Shown one piece after another: positions 1-7,704 of a stretch of 44,051 bases of DNA. Source of the DNA: an uncultured Saprospiraceae bacterium (GTDB lineage: Bacteria > Bacteroidota > Bacteroidia > Chitinophagales > Saprospiraceae); the NCBI GenBank assembly GCA_937921775.1, contig CAKZUK010000134.1, positions 1 to 44,051 on the forward strand. Reading direction: 5' to 3'. Positions within the stretch are counted from its first letter, which is position 1. Each line of letters starts with the position of its first letter. The position numbers were made by a program, and so were the translations under genes. The notes beneath the pieces are model-generated. The model was not told the DNA's origin and did no database searches. It saw only the letters and a list, made by a program, of their open reading frames with translations.

Positions 1-434
1 GCGAGTAGCACGATCGCTAGCAAAAATAAGGTAGGCAATTCATTAAACAAGCGAAACTGAAACGAAGTAAATCCAGTCCTCCCCTTCTCCAACTTCTTGA
101 TAATCGTTTTACAATAGTGATGGTACCCAATGAGTAGTACCAACAAGGTGAGCTTTACATGCAACCAAGGCATTTGTAGGTATCCCGGATTAAAGACCAA
201 CATAGCTGAACCGAATGACAAGGTAAGAATCATCGCAGGATTGCAAATGATTTTATAAACTCGCCATTGCATGGTATTGAACTGCTTGATTAGGATTTCC
301 TTTTCCGGAGATTCTTTATCGAATGCTTCTGTGTGGTATACAAACATTCTTACTAAGTAAAAAAGTCCGGCAAACCAAGCGGTGAAACCTACGATATGCA
401 TGGCTTTGAAGAAGTATAACCAGGTGATGTCCAT
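1..434 (-). CDS. hemJ: HemJ-type protoporphyrinogen IX oxidase (3' part off the window)
   Basis: Reading the minus strand from the ATG at 432-434 gives an open frame of 144 codons that runs off the window edge. It begins MDITWLYFFKAMHIVGFTAW and continues with three more hydrophobic segments. The conserved His of the first helix (KAMHIVGF), the motif FAGLFYLVRMFVYH and the later WLHVKL.LL.GYHHY segment are typical of the HemJ/CopD-like membrane family (UPF0093). That family converts protoporphyrinogen IX to protoporphyrin IX in haem synthesis at the inner membrane. About 30-40 C-terminal residues are probably missing. It is divergent from the GtrA gene across a 104-bp gap. The family call is firm; the enzymatic role follows from the family. 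Confidence 0.88.
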   Translation of the reverse strand, partial: MDITWLYFFKAMHIVGFTAWFAGLFYLVRMFVYHTEAFDKESPEKEILIKQFNTMQWRVYKIICNPAMILTLSFGSAMLVFNPGYLQMPWLHVKLTLLVLLIGYHHYCKTIIKKLEKGRTGFTSFQFRLFNELPTLFLLAIVLL

Positions 435-538
435 TGATTTTGTTTTGCTCACAAGATAGGGGAAGAGATTTTGATTGTTGAATATTTGGTGGTGAATTTT
501 ATAGCTTAGCTCTTGGACTTACTTATCTTCGTCAAATA

Positions 539-997
539 ATGGAAGAATCGAATAACATGAAACCCTACAATAATAAAGAGACTCGCCCGCTATGGAAAAC
601 ATTCGCTCTGGCACAAGGTGCCGCTGCAGCTGGTACTGCAGTTGATTTCCTAGTTACCATCTTTTGTACAGAATTACTAGCCATTTGGTATGTTATCTCT
701 ACTGCACTGGGCTCGGTAGCAGGCGCGATCACTAATTTCATGATGGGCCGCTACTGGGTTTTTCAATCCACGGAAAATAAATTAAAAACACAAGCACTTC
801 GCTATACACTCGTTTCTTTAGGAAGTTTGATTTTGAATACTGCTGGCGTTTATGCCTTGACCGAATTTATGCTTCAGTACTTAAGAAATGGCGAAACGAA
901 TGAGCATGATTATATTATTGCTAAAGTTATTGTGGCCATCATCGTTGCTGTTTCTTACAACTTTATTTTGCAAAAGAACTTTGTTTTTAAGAAGTGA
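539..997 (+). CDS. GtrA family membrane protein
   Basis: This is a 152-residue protein with four predicted membrane helices (about residues 22-44, 48-70, 84-108 and 126-146). The motif NFMMGRYWVF after helix 2 and the C-terminal YNFILQKNFVFKK are the signature pair of the GtrA family, whose members are thought to help flip or transfer polyprenyl-linked sugars in cell-surface polysaccharide synthesis. A second ATG at 557 (MKPYNNKETR) is an equally good start and would give 146 residues. No glycosyltransferase gene is adjacent, so the substrate cannot be inferred. The stop codon lies inside a short palindrome (GAAGTG...CACTTC, 989-1007). Confidence 0.85.
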   Translation: MEESNNMKPYNNKETRPLWKTFALAQGAAAAGTAVDFLVTIFCTELLAIWYVISTALGSVAGAITNFMMGRYWVFQSTENKLKTQALRYTLVSLGSLILNTAGVYALTEFMLQYLRNGETNEHDYIIAKVIVAIIVAVSYNFILQKNFVFKK

Positions 998-1438
998 GTG
1001 GTCCACTTCCTTAGGTTTCCATTTACATCTTGAATAGGACATGCTCTAAGACCGTTTTACCAAATAGCGTCCTTATCTATTCTTTATAGATTAGAAATAT
1101 TGTTTCTCAAAACTATTTCTCTGAAATATAATTTCCCAATTTAATACATTCACTCCTTTAAGAATCGATTCTAATTCCTCATCCAAAAGTGTTTTTGTAA
1201 TAAGTAATTCATGAAATTAAGGATCACTTTAATGCAATGCTATAGTTTTTTTTGAGCAGGAAAACAAATTAAATCCATTCATCAAATGTTAAAAAAACGA
1301 ATAGGTATAATTTTTATTAAAACGACGCCGTTTCATATGCAAGTCAGCTAGAAGTATTCAGAACAGAACATATCAACCCCCTATCTATAAACTAAGTAAA
1401 TTTTACTGACCAAAACTTGGTAATGAAAATTAATAAAT

Positions 1439-1507
1439 AATTAAAATGAAAACGCTCATAGCATAATTTACAAATTAGGCGTTTGTAAAATTACTTTCAT
1501 TTTAATT
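1439..1507. repeat. imperfect hairpin with 13-bp outer arms
   Basis: AATTAAAATGAAA at 1439-1451 is the exact reverse complement of 1495-1507. Inside, AACGC (1451-1455) pairs with GCGTT (1479-1483), leaving an 11-nt bulge on the right side. The structure is not followed by a T-run that would mark a terminator for the upstream gene. It could be a structured 5' leader or a degraded palindromic repeat. Confidence 0.5.
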
Positions 1508-1614
1508 CTTGTTTTAATTCTCCTACCTCCACTGTTTTCGGAATTCACTTTCCGCAAGCATAACATTGTTTTTCCAATCCCGTGAACTTTTCTAATTAAA
1601 CACATTTTTTTTGC

Positions 1615-1767
1615 ATTGTGGACTTCCACAATCCTATGTCTTTTGACATAGTCAAGCTATTGGCTTATCAAGCTTTCAGCATTGACTATACCACCAAGGC
1701 AAACGGAATCTCTATGCTTACATTGGCGCATTTGCGCTATATATTTCACTCACTTGGTACACGTGTA
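1615..1767. repeat. cluster of short perfect palindromes
   Basis: Four clear dyads sit in 153 bp. ATTGTGGA/TCCACAAT (1615-1632) has 8-bp arms and a 2-nt centre. CTATGTC-tttt-GACATAG (1634-1651) has 7-bp arms. GCGCA-tt-TGCGC (1726-1737) has 5-bp arms. TACACGTGTA (1758-1767) is a perfect 10-bp palindrome. Weaker AAGC/GCTT pairs fall between them (1654-1675). The cluster ends 31 bp before the hydrolase start codon, so it may be an operator cluster or a folded leader. Confidence 0.55.
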
Positions 1768-1798
1768 TTGCACTCGTTTGCCCTAAAACCGATTTGTC

Positions 1799-3658
1799 AT
1801 GAGAGCACCATTTTTGATTCTCCTATTATTTATTACAGCACAATTTCAAGCACAAATTAACTTCACTGCCAATGATGTCGTCCCTCCTTACACCGGCGAC
1901 TTTGGTTTTGGAGCCAACATGGGGTACAACCCGCCTTGGTCTGACACACAACTCGCCGACATTGCCGCTGGCAACGAAGCAGAAGGTATTGAAGGACTTG
2001 GCGTAACCACCATGCGTCCCGCTCTACCCGAGCATTTCCTGGAACAATACGGCTACGACAACAAAGTAGACGAGTTTCAACACTATACCTCCATAGGATT
2101 AAAAGATAATGTGGCCTTCATTGGCTACCCTTCTGATGATCATCGAGATCAAACCTACTACTGCGATGAAGGCCGTTCCAAACTGTTTGACAACATGTAT
2201 CTACCTATCTGGGATAACGGCGAGAATGGAACTCCGGTCAACGAAGAAAATCACTACGCCATCTATCTTTACAAAATGGTCAATCTATATAAAGACCACG
2301 TTAAATTTTGGGAAGTATGGAACGAACCTGATTTTTCATACAAAGGTTGGTACCCACCAGGAAAGGAAGGAAACTTTTGGGAGAACAATCCTGACCCTTG
2401 CGACTATGCGTTGAGAGCACCGATTTTCCATTACAATAGATTGTTGCGTATCAGCTATGAGGTCATTAAATCACTTGACCCAGATTCTTATGTTGCTATC
2501 GGCGGAATTGGCTATCCTAGTTTCCTTGATGCTGTTTTACGCAACACTGACAACCCCGAGGAAGGCCTTCCTTCTGACCAATATCCACTTTATGGTGGGG
2601 CTTATTTTGATGTACTGAGCTTCCATTGTTATCCCCACGTGGATGGTAGCCTGCGCGAATGGAACAATGACATTGATGATTTTATTTACTACCGTCATTC
2701 TGATGCTGCAACCCGAGGTGTTGTTCAAAAGAAAAAAGAACTAGAAGATGTGTTACTTGACCACAACTATAATGGCAATGCATATCCTGAAAAACTTTGG
2801 ATCATCACAGAAGCAAATGTTCCCCGAAAAGGTTTTGATGACAAATGGGGATCAGAAGAAGGACAGGTCAACTTTATGATTAAAACAATTGTAGCCTGTC
2901 AACAAAATAATATCCTCCAGTACCATACTTACAATCTTGGTGAGAAGGATGACATAGAGGGCGCTACTTCTGGATTTCAACTAATGGGACTTTATAAAAA
3001 CTTAAAAAGTGTGGAGCCATACGAGCAGGAAGTCAATCAATCCGGTATCGCCTATCATACCACTTCAAAATTGTTGAAAGGATGTGTTTACGATGAAGCG
3101 CAAACATTGGCGATGGCGCTTCCGCAAAACACAAATGGGGCTGCCTTCTTACAAGACGATGGTCAATTCATGTATGTACTTTGGGCCGAGACCCAAAGCG
3201 ATCAAACAGAAGAAGCTAGTGCGCTTTACAGTTTCCCTGCAGACTTCCAACTAGAGGCGATGAAGCAATGGAATTGGGATTATGCCATGACGAATAATGA
3301 AATAACTATTCTTCCTGATGCGATTCAGTTGACTGGTGCACCTGTTTTTCTGCGTTCAAAAACTGAGATTGTAACCACATCCGTTGACGAAGAAGTTAAT
3401 GATTTCGAATTCAATTGTTTTCCAAATCCATTTTCTGAAAAGTTTAGCATTTCCATGTTTTCAACTAGTATACAACAAATAATGGTACAGCTCTTTGACC
3501 AAAAAGGTCGGATCGTTTTCCAGCAGTATGAAACACTTACGGATGGCAATAATTCTATTGAAGTGGAACTGGAAGAGCAACTACCGACTGGAGTATATTT
3601 CTTACAAACCTCTGGTGAGGATGGGACTTATACGACTAAAAGGGTGTTGGCTTTGTAG
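1799..3658 (+). CDS. secreted clan GH-A glycoside hydrolase with T9SS sorting domain
   Basis: This 619-residue protein has a signal peptide (residues 1-18, cleavage before QINF). Its catalytic domain looks like a (beta/alpha)8 barrel of clan GH-A. WEVWNEPDF (171-179) supplies the candidate acid/base Glu176 after an Asn, IITEAN (335-340) the candidate nucleophile Glu338, and SFHCYPH (274-280) a substrate-site His. The overall pattern is closest to GH39-like or GH5-like enzymes, so the substrate (a beta-linked plant or algal glycan) is only a guess. Residues about 537-619 (FNCFPNPFSEKF ... GVYFLQT ... KRVLAL) form a type-A T9SS C-terminal sorting domain, which predicts export and cell-surface attachment or release. 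ATG at 1799 is the start that places the signal peptide at the N terminus. Confidence 0.85.
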   Translation: MRAPFLILLLFITAQFQAQINFTANDVVPPYTGDFGFGANMGYNPPWSDTQLADIAAGNEAEGIEGLGVTTMRPALPEHFLEQYGYDNKVDEFQHYTSIGLKDNVAFIGYPSDDHRDQTYYCDEGRSKLFDNMYLPIWDNGENGTPVNEENHYAIYLYKMVNLYKDHVKFWEVWNEPDFSYKGWYPPGKEGNFWENNPDPCDYALRAPIFHYNRLLRISYEVIKSLDPDSYVAIGGIGYPSFLDAVLRNTDNPEEGLPSDQYPLYGGAYFDVLSFHCYPHVDGSLREWNNDIDDFIYYRHSDAATRGVVQKKKELEDVLLDHNYNGNAYPEKLWIITEANVPRKGFDDKWGSEEGQVNFMIKTIVACQQNNILQYHTYNLGEKDDIEGATSGFQLMGLYKNLKSVEPYEQEVNQSGIAYHTTSKLLKGCVYDEAQTLAMALPQNTNGAAFLQDDGQFMYVLWAETQSDQTEEASALYSFPADFQLEAMKQWNWDYAMTNNEITILPDAIQLTGAPVFLRSKTEIVTTSVDEEVNDFEFNCFPNPFSEKFSISMFSTSIQQIMVQLFDQKGRIVFQQYETLTDGNNSIEVELEEQLPTGVYFLQTSGEDGTYTTKRVLAL

Positions 3659-3748
3659 AAGACGGAAGACGGAAGCTATTTCGCCTGCCGACCAAGTTTT
3701 CTTCGATCGTATGTTCACCTTAGACGAGAACTTCGGTCTTCTGTCCTC
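3658..3748. repeat. 91-bp imperfect inverted repeat after the hydrolase gene
   Basis: GAAGACGGAAGACGGAAG (3658-3675) pairs with 3731-3748 at 15 of 18 positions. The left arm starts on the last base of the hydrolase stop codon, and the centre contains CGATCG. The GGAAGAC repetition inside the arm suggests a dispersed repeat rather than a simple terminator. Confidence 0.5.
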
Positions 3749-3770
3749 CAATTAACTAAATAAAAAATGT

Positions 3771-3853
3771 AGATAGGGTTTGAGGGGTAGCAAAAGTAGT
3801 GGTCGTATAATACCACTGCCTTGCTCCCCTTTTTTTATTTGCGAAACCTATCT
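3771..3853 (+). terminator. long hairpin with T-run (rho-independent terminator)
   Basis: The outer arms AGATAGG-TTT (3771-3781) and AAACCTATCT (3844-3853) enclose GGGG-AGCAA (3784-3793) pairing with TTGCT-CCCC (3821-3829), and AGTGGT (3798-3803) pairing with ACCACT (3812-3817). The inner stem is followed directly by a run of seven T (3830-3836). It most likely ends the hydrolase transcript. The remaining bases to 4170 hold no gene I can support. Confidence 0.7.
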
Positions 3854-4105
3854 GTTGCAAGTGGATACAGAAACTCCCTCCTTAGTCGTAAAACTACCAA
3901 TTCTTGTCGCTTTACAAAAAATCTAAGATTTTAAGCTCCCAATTCTTTTCAGTAACTTGACTTATCGCTATTTTGAGGCATTCTTTTTGAAACTATAGTA
4001 TAAATTAGGAGTCTAAAGAATGACATCAGGAATCCAATTCTGATAAAATTTATTACAAGCAATAATCGTTATAGATTTGCAGCATAGATGTGAATTTATT
4101 TATTC

Positions 4106-4123
4106 GTTGATAATCAACTAGTT
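4106..4123. promoter_or_regulatory. operator-like palindromes upstream of the small secreted protein
   Basis: GTTGAT-A-ATCAAC (4106-4118) is a perfect dyad and overlaps a second one, AACTAGTT (4116-4123). They lie about 50-65 bp before the start codon at 4171, a place where a regulator could bind. No regulator gene is adjacent. Confidence 0.3.
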
Positions 4124-4170
4124 ATAAATAACATCAGTAGGCATTATTCGATCATTACAAACGAAAAATT

Positions 4171-4620
4171 ATGAGATTTTACACAGTATTACTACTTTTC
4201 TTTGCCCTTCCGGCACTAACTCAAGCTCAATTTACACCATCGGAAAAGCCACTTACTATTATCGTCACGGATGGGACAGATGAAGGGAGGCATAGTGAAA
4301 TACAACCCCGAATGCCGAGTGATAGTACTCAAGCGAAAGGTGTACAATTTTTGGTTCCAATTCGATCTTTGGGAATGTCAGACGCTATGCAAGCTGCTGC
4401 ATTTCTAGATCGTCCAGATTATGGTATTGCAGGCTTCTTGCTCGTATTTTGTGTCAATGATTCTATTGGTAAAAAGCAGGGCTTACTTGAGGTAAATGGA
4501 GAAATCTTCCGAGGAGTTTACCGACTCATTCGACAAAAGATATCGATTGATGAAGAAATACCTGAAGGTATGCGCCCTTATCGATTGGGAGGGACTGTTT
4601 TCTTTTTAGGCATTTCTTAA
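4171..4620 (+). CDS. small secreted protein of unknown function
   Basis: This 149-residue protein has a clear signal peptide (MRFYTVLLLFFALPALTQAQ, cleavage near residue 19). I do not recognise the mature part. It contains a conserved-looking stretch around LTIIVTDGTDEGRH (residues about 28-41) and FRGVYRLIRQKI near the end. There are no cysteine pairs, no lipobox and no sorting domain, so it is probably periplasmic. It has its own terminator at 4670-4707 and seems to be a single-gene transcript. Confidence 0.65.
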   Translation: MRFYTVLLLFFALPALTQAQFTPSEKPLTIIVTDGTDEGRHSEIQPRMPSDSTQAKGVQFLVPIRSLGMSDAMQAAAFLDRPDYGIAGFLLVFCVNDSIGKKQGLLEVNGEIFRGVYRLIRQKISIDEEIPEGMRPYRLGGTVFFLGIS

Positions 4621-4669
4621 TCCTTTACTTTCTGTAATAAGGTTTACCTAGCACTTTGTACAAAAGTGT

Positions 4670-4707
4670 ATAATCCCGAATTCTGTTAAGTCAGAGCTCG
4701 GGATTAT
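4670..4707 (+). terminator. hairpin terminator after the small secreted protein
   Basis: ATAATCCCGA (4670-4679) and TCGGGATTAT (4698-4707) are perfect 10-bp arms around an 18-nt loop, followed by TTGTTT. The ATCCCGA/TCGGGAT arm is the same as in the terminator at 28556-28595. Confidence 0.7.
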
Positions 4708-4904
4708 TTGTTTATGAAATACAATTTTCACGAAGCATGAAGTGTTACATCTCCCATTTGAATTCCCCCTCCCAATGTCTGCGCGAGGACAAGTCTTTCA
4801 ATCTCCTTCTATCTCTTCAAACCGAATACTTAATTTGCTGTTTAATTTAATAAGATTAACATGCAACTCAAGCAGGATTAGCTCAAAATTTAAAAATCAA
4901 CAAC

Positions 4905-5207
4905 ATGGGATTATTTAGTTTCTTATTTAAAAAAGACAATGATACAGCTGCTAAAGAAGCTGATTTGGTGGAAGCATTTTCTTGCCCTAATTGCTGGGGT
5001 CATCAAGACTACGACAATCAATTTGTGGAATTCGTTGAAGACCGACAAAAAGATATTATCAATAAAGACGCTAGTGCGCAAAAAGCTTTTATTGCTAAAT
5101 TTGTAGAAGATCAAATTACTGGTATCCGATTGAAAAAAGATGGAGATAGACTGGTTTGCCCAAAATGTAAAGGAGGCTATAAGACTGTTTCGAATCATAT
5201 AGGATAA
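4905..5207 (+). CDS. small double-CPxC zinc-ribbon-like protein
   Basis: This 100-residue protein has no signal peptide and is probably cytoplasmic. CPNC at 27-30 and CPKC at 85-88 are the two halves of a likely zinc ribbon. Between them lies a charged, helical insert of about 54 residues containing VEFVEDRQKDIINKDASAQ. I recognise no named family. The wide spacing of the two knuckles is unusual for a simple zinc ribbon and suggests a helical arm between them. It lies 80 bp upstream of the OmpA-like gene on the same strand, but nothing links the two functionally. Confidence 0.65.
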   Translation: MGLFSFLFKKDNDTAAKEADLVEAFSCPNCWGHQDYDNQFVEFVEDRQKDIINKDASAQKAFIAKFVEDQITGIRLKKDGDRLVCPKCKGGYKTVSNHIG

Positions 5208-5287
5208 GTAAGTAATGTAAATTACTGAAATACGAGACCAAGCATTCTTCGCAATAATTCAAAGGAAAAAATAGTTATTAGATAGTC

Positions 5288-6430
5288 ATGAAAAAGCTAT
5301 CTCTTATTTTATGTCTACTACTTCCTCTTTTGGCTAATAGCCAGAATCTAATTGCCAATGGTGATTTTGAAGAAAACAACATTTGCTCTGAGTACCATTC
5401 TGCTTGTGCTCCAGAAGCTTGGTTTCGAATTCCACCTGCCGATTTAAATATCCTTTTTTATAGTAAAGAAAAGCCAGTTAGTGGTAAATATTCCGACTTA
5501 GTAATTATTGAAAACGTCTACCGTCCTATTGGATTACGGATTTTCCTTTATACTAAGTTGCTTTGTCCATTGATAAAAGGAGAAGAATACGTACTGAGCT
5601 TTCATGTCAAACCCTTAATTGTCGATGACTACGAAATTGGTATTTTGTTCAACGATCAGGAAATGATTAGTCGGACAAATAATCCAATTGGCTTAAAACC
5701 TTCCTTGCTCGTTTCCAATGAAACAGAATTAGAAAAAGACTCCAGCGGTTGGCGAAAATTTGAATTAAACTATACTGCAAATGGAGATGAAACCTTTATG
5801 TCTCTAGGCAATTTCAACGCGCTTGCGAGCAAGCAATATACTTCTGCACATAGAGCCAATGTAAAAGGTGATATCGTTTGTTTGATTGACAAAATACAAC
5901 TCGTTCCAAAAGACAGCAGTTCATTCCGACTTTGTGACAACTATCACCGCAACAAGGAGCTCCTCTACTCCACCGATGAGAGGCACACGTACAACAAAGG
6001 TGTCAACAAACTTGAAATCGAGCCCGAACCAATTGAAGAAATACCTACAATTGCAGAAAAATCTACTAAAGAGATTCGATTCGAGATTCCGGACATTGCT
6101 TTTGATTTTGACAAGGCCATCATTAAACCTAATTATATCCTGACACTTGATTCACTTGTTGAAACTATTGTGGCATTGGATCCTAGTCAGCTTTCCATCT
6201 TAGGGCACACTGATAGTCGCGGGAGTGAAGAATACAATTTGATATTATCGGAACGACGAGCACTAGCCATTAAGGTTTTCATCCTAAAGAAGCTACCAGA
6301 TTTTAGTAAGCACATTATTACTGAAGGACTTGGTGAATCTCAACCGAGAGCTAGTAATGTTTCACCCGAAGGACGAGCTAGAAATCGACGGGTTGAGATT
6401 GTGTTGCAAGTTAGGGAAGAAGTCAATTAG
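5288..6430 (+). CDS. OmpA-family outer-membrane protein with N-terminal binding-like domain
   Basis: This 380-residue protein has a signal peptide (1-18, ...LLANSQ). Residues about 20-207 form a beta-rich domain that opens with LIANGDFEEN and closes with CLIDKIQLVPK, the start and end pattern of galactose-binding or carbohydrate-binding jelly-roll domains. A Glu/Pro-rich linker (245-257) follows. Residues about 268-375 are an OmpA C-terminal peptidoglycan-binding domain: AFDFDKAIIKP, ILGHTDSRGSEEYN (305-318), LSERRA, and GRARNRRVEI (362-371) with the expected Asp and Arg residues that hold diaminopimelate. It probably tethers the outer membrane to the cell wall and may bind glycans. Four cysteines (33, 40, 93, 198) could form disulfides in the first domain. 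Confidence 0.85.
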   Translation: MKKLSLILCLLLPLLANSQNLIANGDFEENNICSEYHSACAPEAWFRIPPADLNILFYSKEKPVSGKYSDLVIIENVYRPIGLRIFLYTKLLCPLIKGEEYVLSFHVKPLIVDDYEIGILFNDQEMISRTNNPIGLKPSLLVSNETELEKDSSGWRKFELNYTANGDETFMSLGNFNALASKQYTSAHRANVKGDIVCLIDKIQLVPKDSSSFRLCDNYHRNKELLYSTDERHTYNKGVNKLEIEPEPIEEIPTIAEKSTKEIRFEIPDIAFDFDKAIIKPNYILTLDSLVETIVALDPSQLSILGHTDSRGSEEYNLILSERRALAIKVFILKKLPDFSKHIITEGLGESQPRASNVSPEGRARNRRVEIVLQVREEVN

Positions 6431-6482
6431 AATTAGAATGCACTTCTGTCGCAAGGCTCCGCGATAAAAGTGCATTCTAATT
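6431..6482. terminator. bidirectional hairpin between convergent genes
   Basis: AATTAGAATGCACTT (6431-6445) and AAGTGCATTCTAATT (6468-6482) are perfect 15-bp arms. The 22-nt loop contains TCGC/GCGA and the heptamer GCTCCGC. The arm starts on the base after the stop codon of the OmpA-like gene, and the facing gene ends 28 bp beyond the second arm. The structure could end both transcripts. Confidence 0.75.
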
Positions 6483-6509
6483 TCGATTCTAATTCCAATT
6501 CCCATTCAT

Positions 6510-7604
6510 CTAGGGTTGATACCGAAAGCGATAGACAACTCCCTTCCCACTTTGCCCCTCATTGCTAATAAATAGATCTCCATTTGAAGCAAAAGATAAA
6601 CCTTCAGGTTGTTTATGAATTTTTGAATTAAGAAATTCAATATGTTCGATTTGTTGATCACGGTTGAATACAAGCAGAAGCTTACCAACAGAAGAAAGTA
6701 CATAAATTTTTCCGGAAATAGGATGAATTCCAATAGCTGAAGGTGCAATTTCTTTTGCTCGTTTTACAAATTTCTTAAGGCGCTTTTTCTTGGTATTTTT
6801 GTTGGCATGTGTTTTTACAAAATCTTCTAGTGCATCTTTTGTGATGAGTAAAAATGGATTTTGATCAAGGCTTTGACTAAGTGGATCAAAAGCATAAACG
6901 GCACGAGAGCCTTTAGGTGCATCCGCTGTACGGCTATCTGGATCAGCTTTGCAGGCGAGCAATAAGCGCTTACTTATTCCATCATAGCAAATTCCTTCTA
7001 CATCGTTGGAAGTAGACAAACCGGAATTCATTTTTTGAACAGAGGTCAAAGTTACAGCACTGAGTACATTGATTAAGCCATCACTTTTAACGACGTACAA
7101 AAACTCGCCGTTTAAAGTAAGGTCTTCGTAATCTCCTGGGTAACCGAATTTTTGTTGACTAATAATATCACCTTTAGCCGGATGTAAAGTATATACTTTT
7201 CCAACCTCATCATTTACGGCTAACAAACGAGCATTGGTTTCATCATAGGCAATCCCTGAAATTTCACGGAGTTGCTTATCCAACTTAGCTTTGGTATGTG
7301 GCTTCGTAAGTTTATAACCAAAAGAAGGTCTGCTGGCATTGTATTTCTTCGTTCCCATCTTACTGTTCTTCCATACAAGAGTCGTATCACTAAAGCCTAC
7401 TTCTACAGCCCCAGCTTTATTTGCTTTGTAGGAACTTATAGTAAATGAATCATCATCTTCCTCGCTTTGTATTGCTTCATCTTGAACGGCTTTGGCATCT
7501 GATGTAACAAAATCCGAATCAGTATTCGCCTCCGGCGTTCCACATCCAAAAAAGAATAAATTGAAGAATAGACCGAAAAAAATAAATTTTGTTTTGCTAT
7601 ACAT
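6510..7604 (-). CDS. SdiA-regulated-domain lipoprotein (beta-propeller)
   Basis: The 364-residue protein starts with a lipoprotein-type leader (MYSKTKFIFFGLFFNLFFFG, then Cys21). The body (about 85-364) has repeated beta-propeller blades: LREISGIAYDETNARLLAVN, YEDLTLNGEFLYVV, VEGICYDGISKRLLLAC, PSAIGIHPISGKIYVLSS and QPEGLSFASNGDLFISNE. This is the pattern of the SdiA-regulated family (NHL/phytase-like propeller), whose biochemical role is poorly known. Each blade contains Glu or Asp just before the repeat, as in calcium-binding phytase-like folds. It is predicted to be anchored in the outer or inner membrane by a lipid. A basic stretch (KNTKKKRLKKFVKRAK) is inserted between blades. Confidence 0.8.
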   Translation of the reverse strand: MYSKTKFIFFGLFFNLFFFGCGTPEANTDSDFVTSDAKAVQDEAIQSEEDDDSFTISSYKANKAGAVEVGFSDTTLVWKNSKMGTKKYNASRPSFGYKLTKPHTKAKLDKQLREISGIAYDETNARLLAVNDEVGKVYTLHPAKGDIISQQKFGYPGDYEDLTLNGEFLYVVKSDGLINVLSAVTLTSVQKMNSGLSTSNDVEGICYDGISKRLLLACKADPDSRTADAPKGSRAVYAFDPLSQSLDQNPFLLITKDALEDFVKTHANKNTKKKRLKKFVKRAKEIAPSAIGIHPISGKIYVLSSVGKLLLVFNRDQQIEHIEFLNSKIHKQPEGLSFASNGDLFISNEGQSGKGVVYRFRYQP

Positions 7605-7626
7605 GCTTCTTAATTTTTAATCATTT

Positions 7627-7679
7627 GAAAGTTTGAGAGACATCCGATAGCGGGCTTCGCATCTCATCTATCATTCAAA
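7627..7679. repeat. weak inverted repeat between lipoprotein and arginase genes
   Basis: ATTTGAA (near 7624) and TTCAAAT (near 7674-7680) enclose GAGA/TCTC and a central GGGCTTCGC (7652-7660). Pairing is imperfect. It is listed because the GCTTCGC centre recurs in other palindromes of this window. Confidence 0.3.
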
Positions 7680-7704
7680 TCTTATCACCTTCATTCCTTA
7701 CGTT

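Larger units (their letters stand above)
998..1798 (+). other. 801-bp AT-rich non-coding leader region
   Basis: No convincing gene lies here. A short open frame starting near 1618 overlaps the hydrolase gene in another frame and has no recognisable features. The stretch holds an imperfect hairpin (1439-1507) and a run of small perfect palindromes (1615-1767), both listed separately. It probably contains the promoter of the hydrolase gene, but I could not place one with confidence. Confidence 0.6.

Noticed and set aside
1618..1860. 80-codon open frame before the hydrolase gene
   Set aside because: It overlaps the hydrolase signal peptide in another frame and runs across the palindrome cluster; no protein-like pattern.
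5209..5219. Relic of the 164-bp element after the zinc-ribbon gene
   Set aside because: Only 11 bases (TAAGTAATGTA) match the arm, and the following bases differ; it could be chance in AT-rich DNA.
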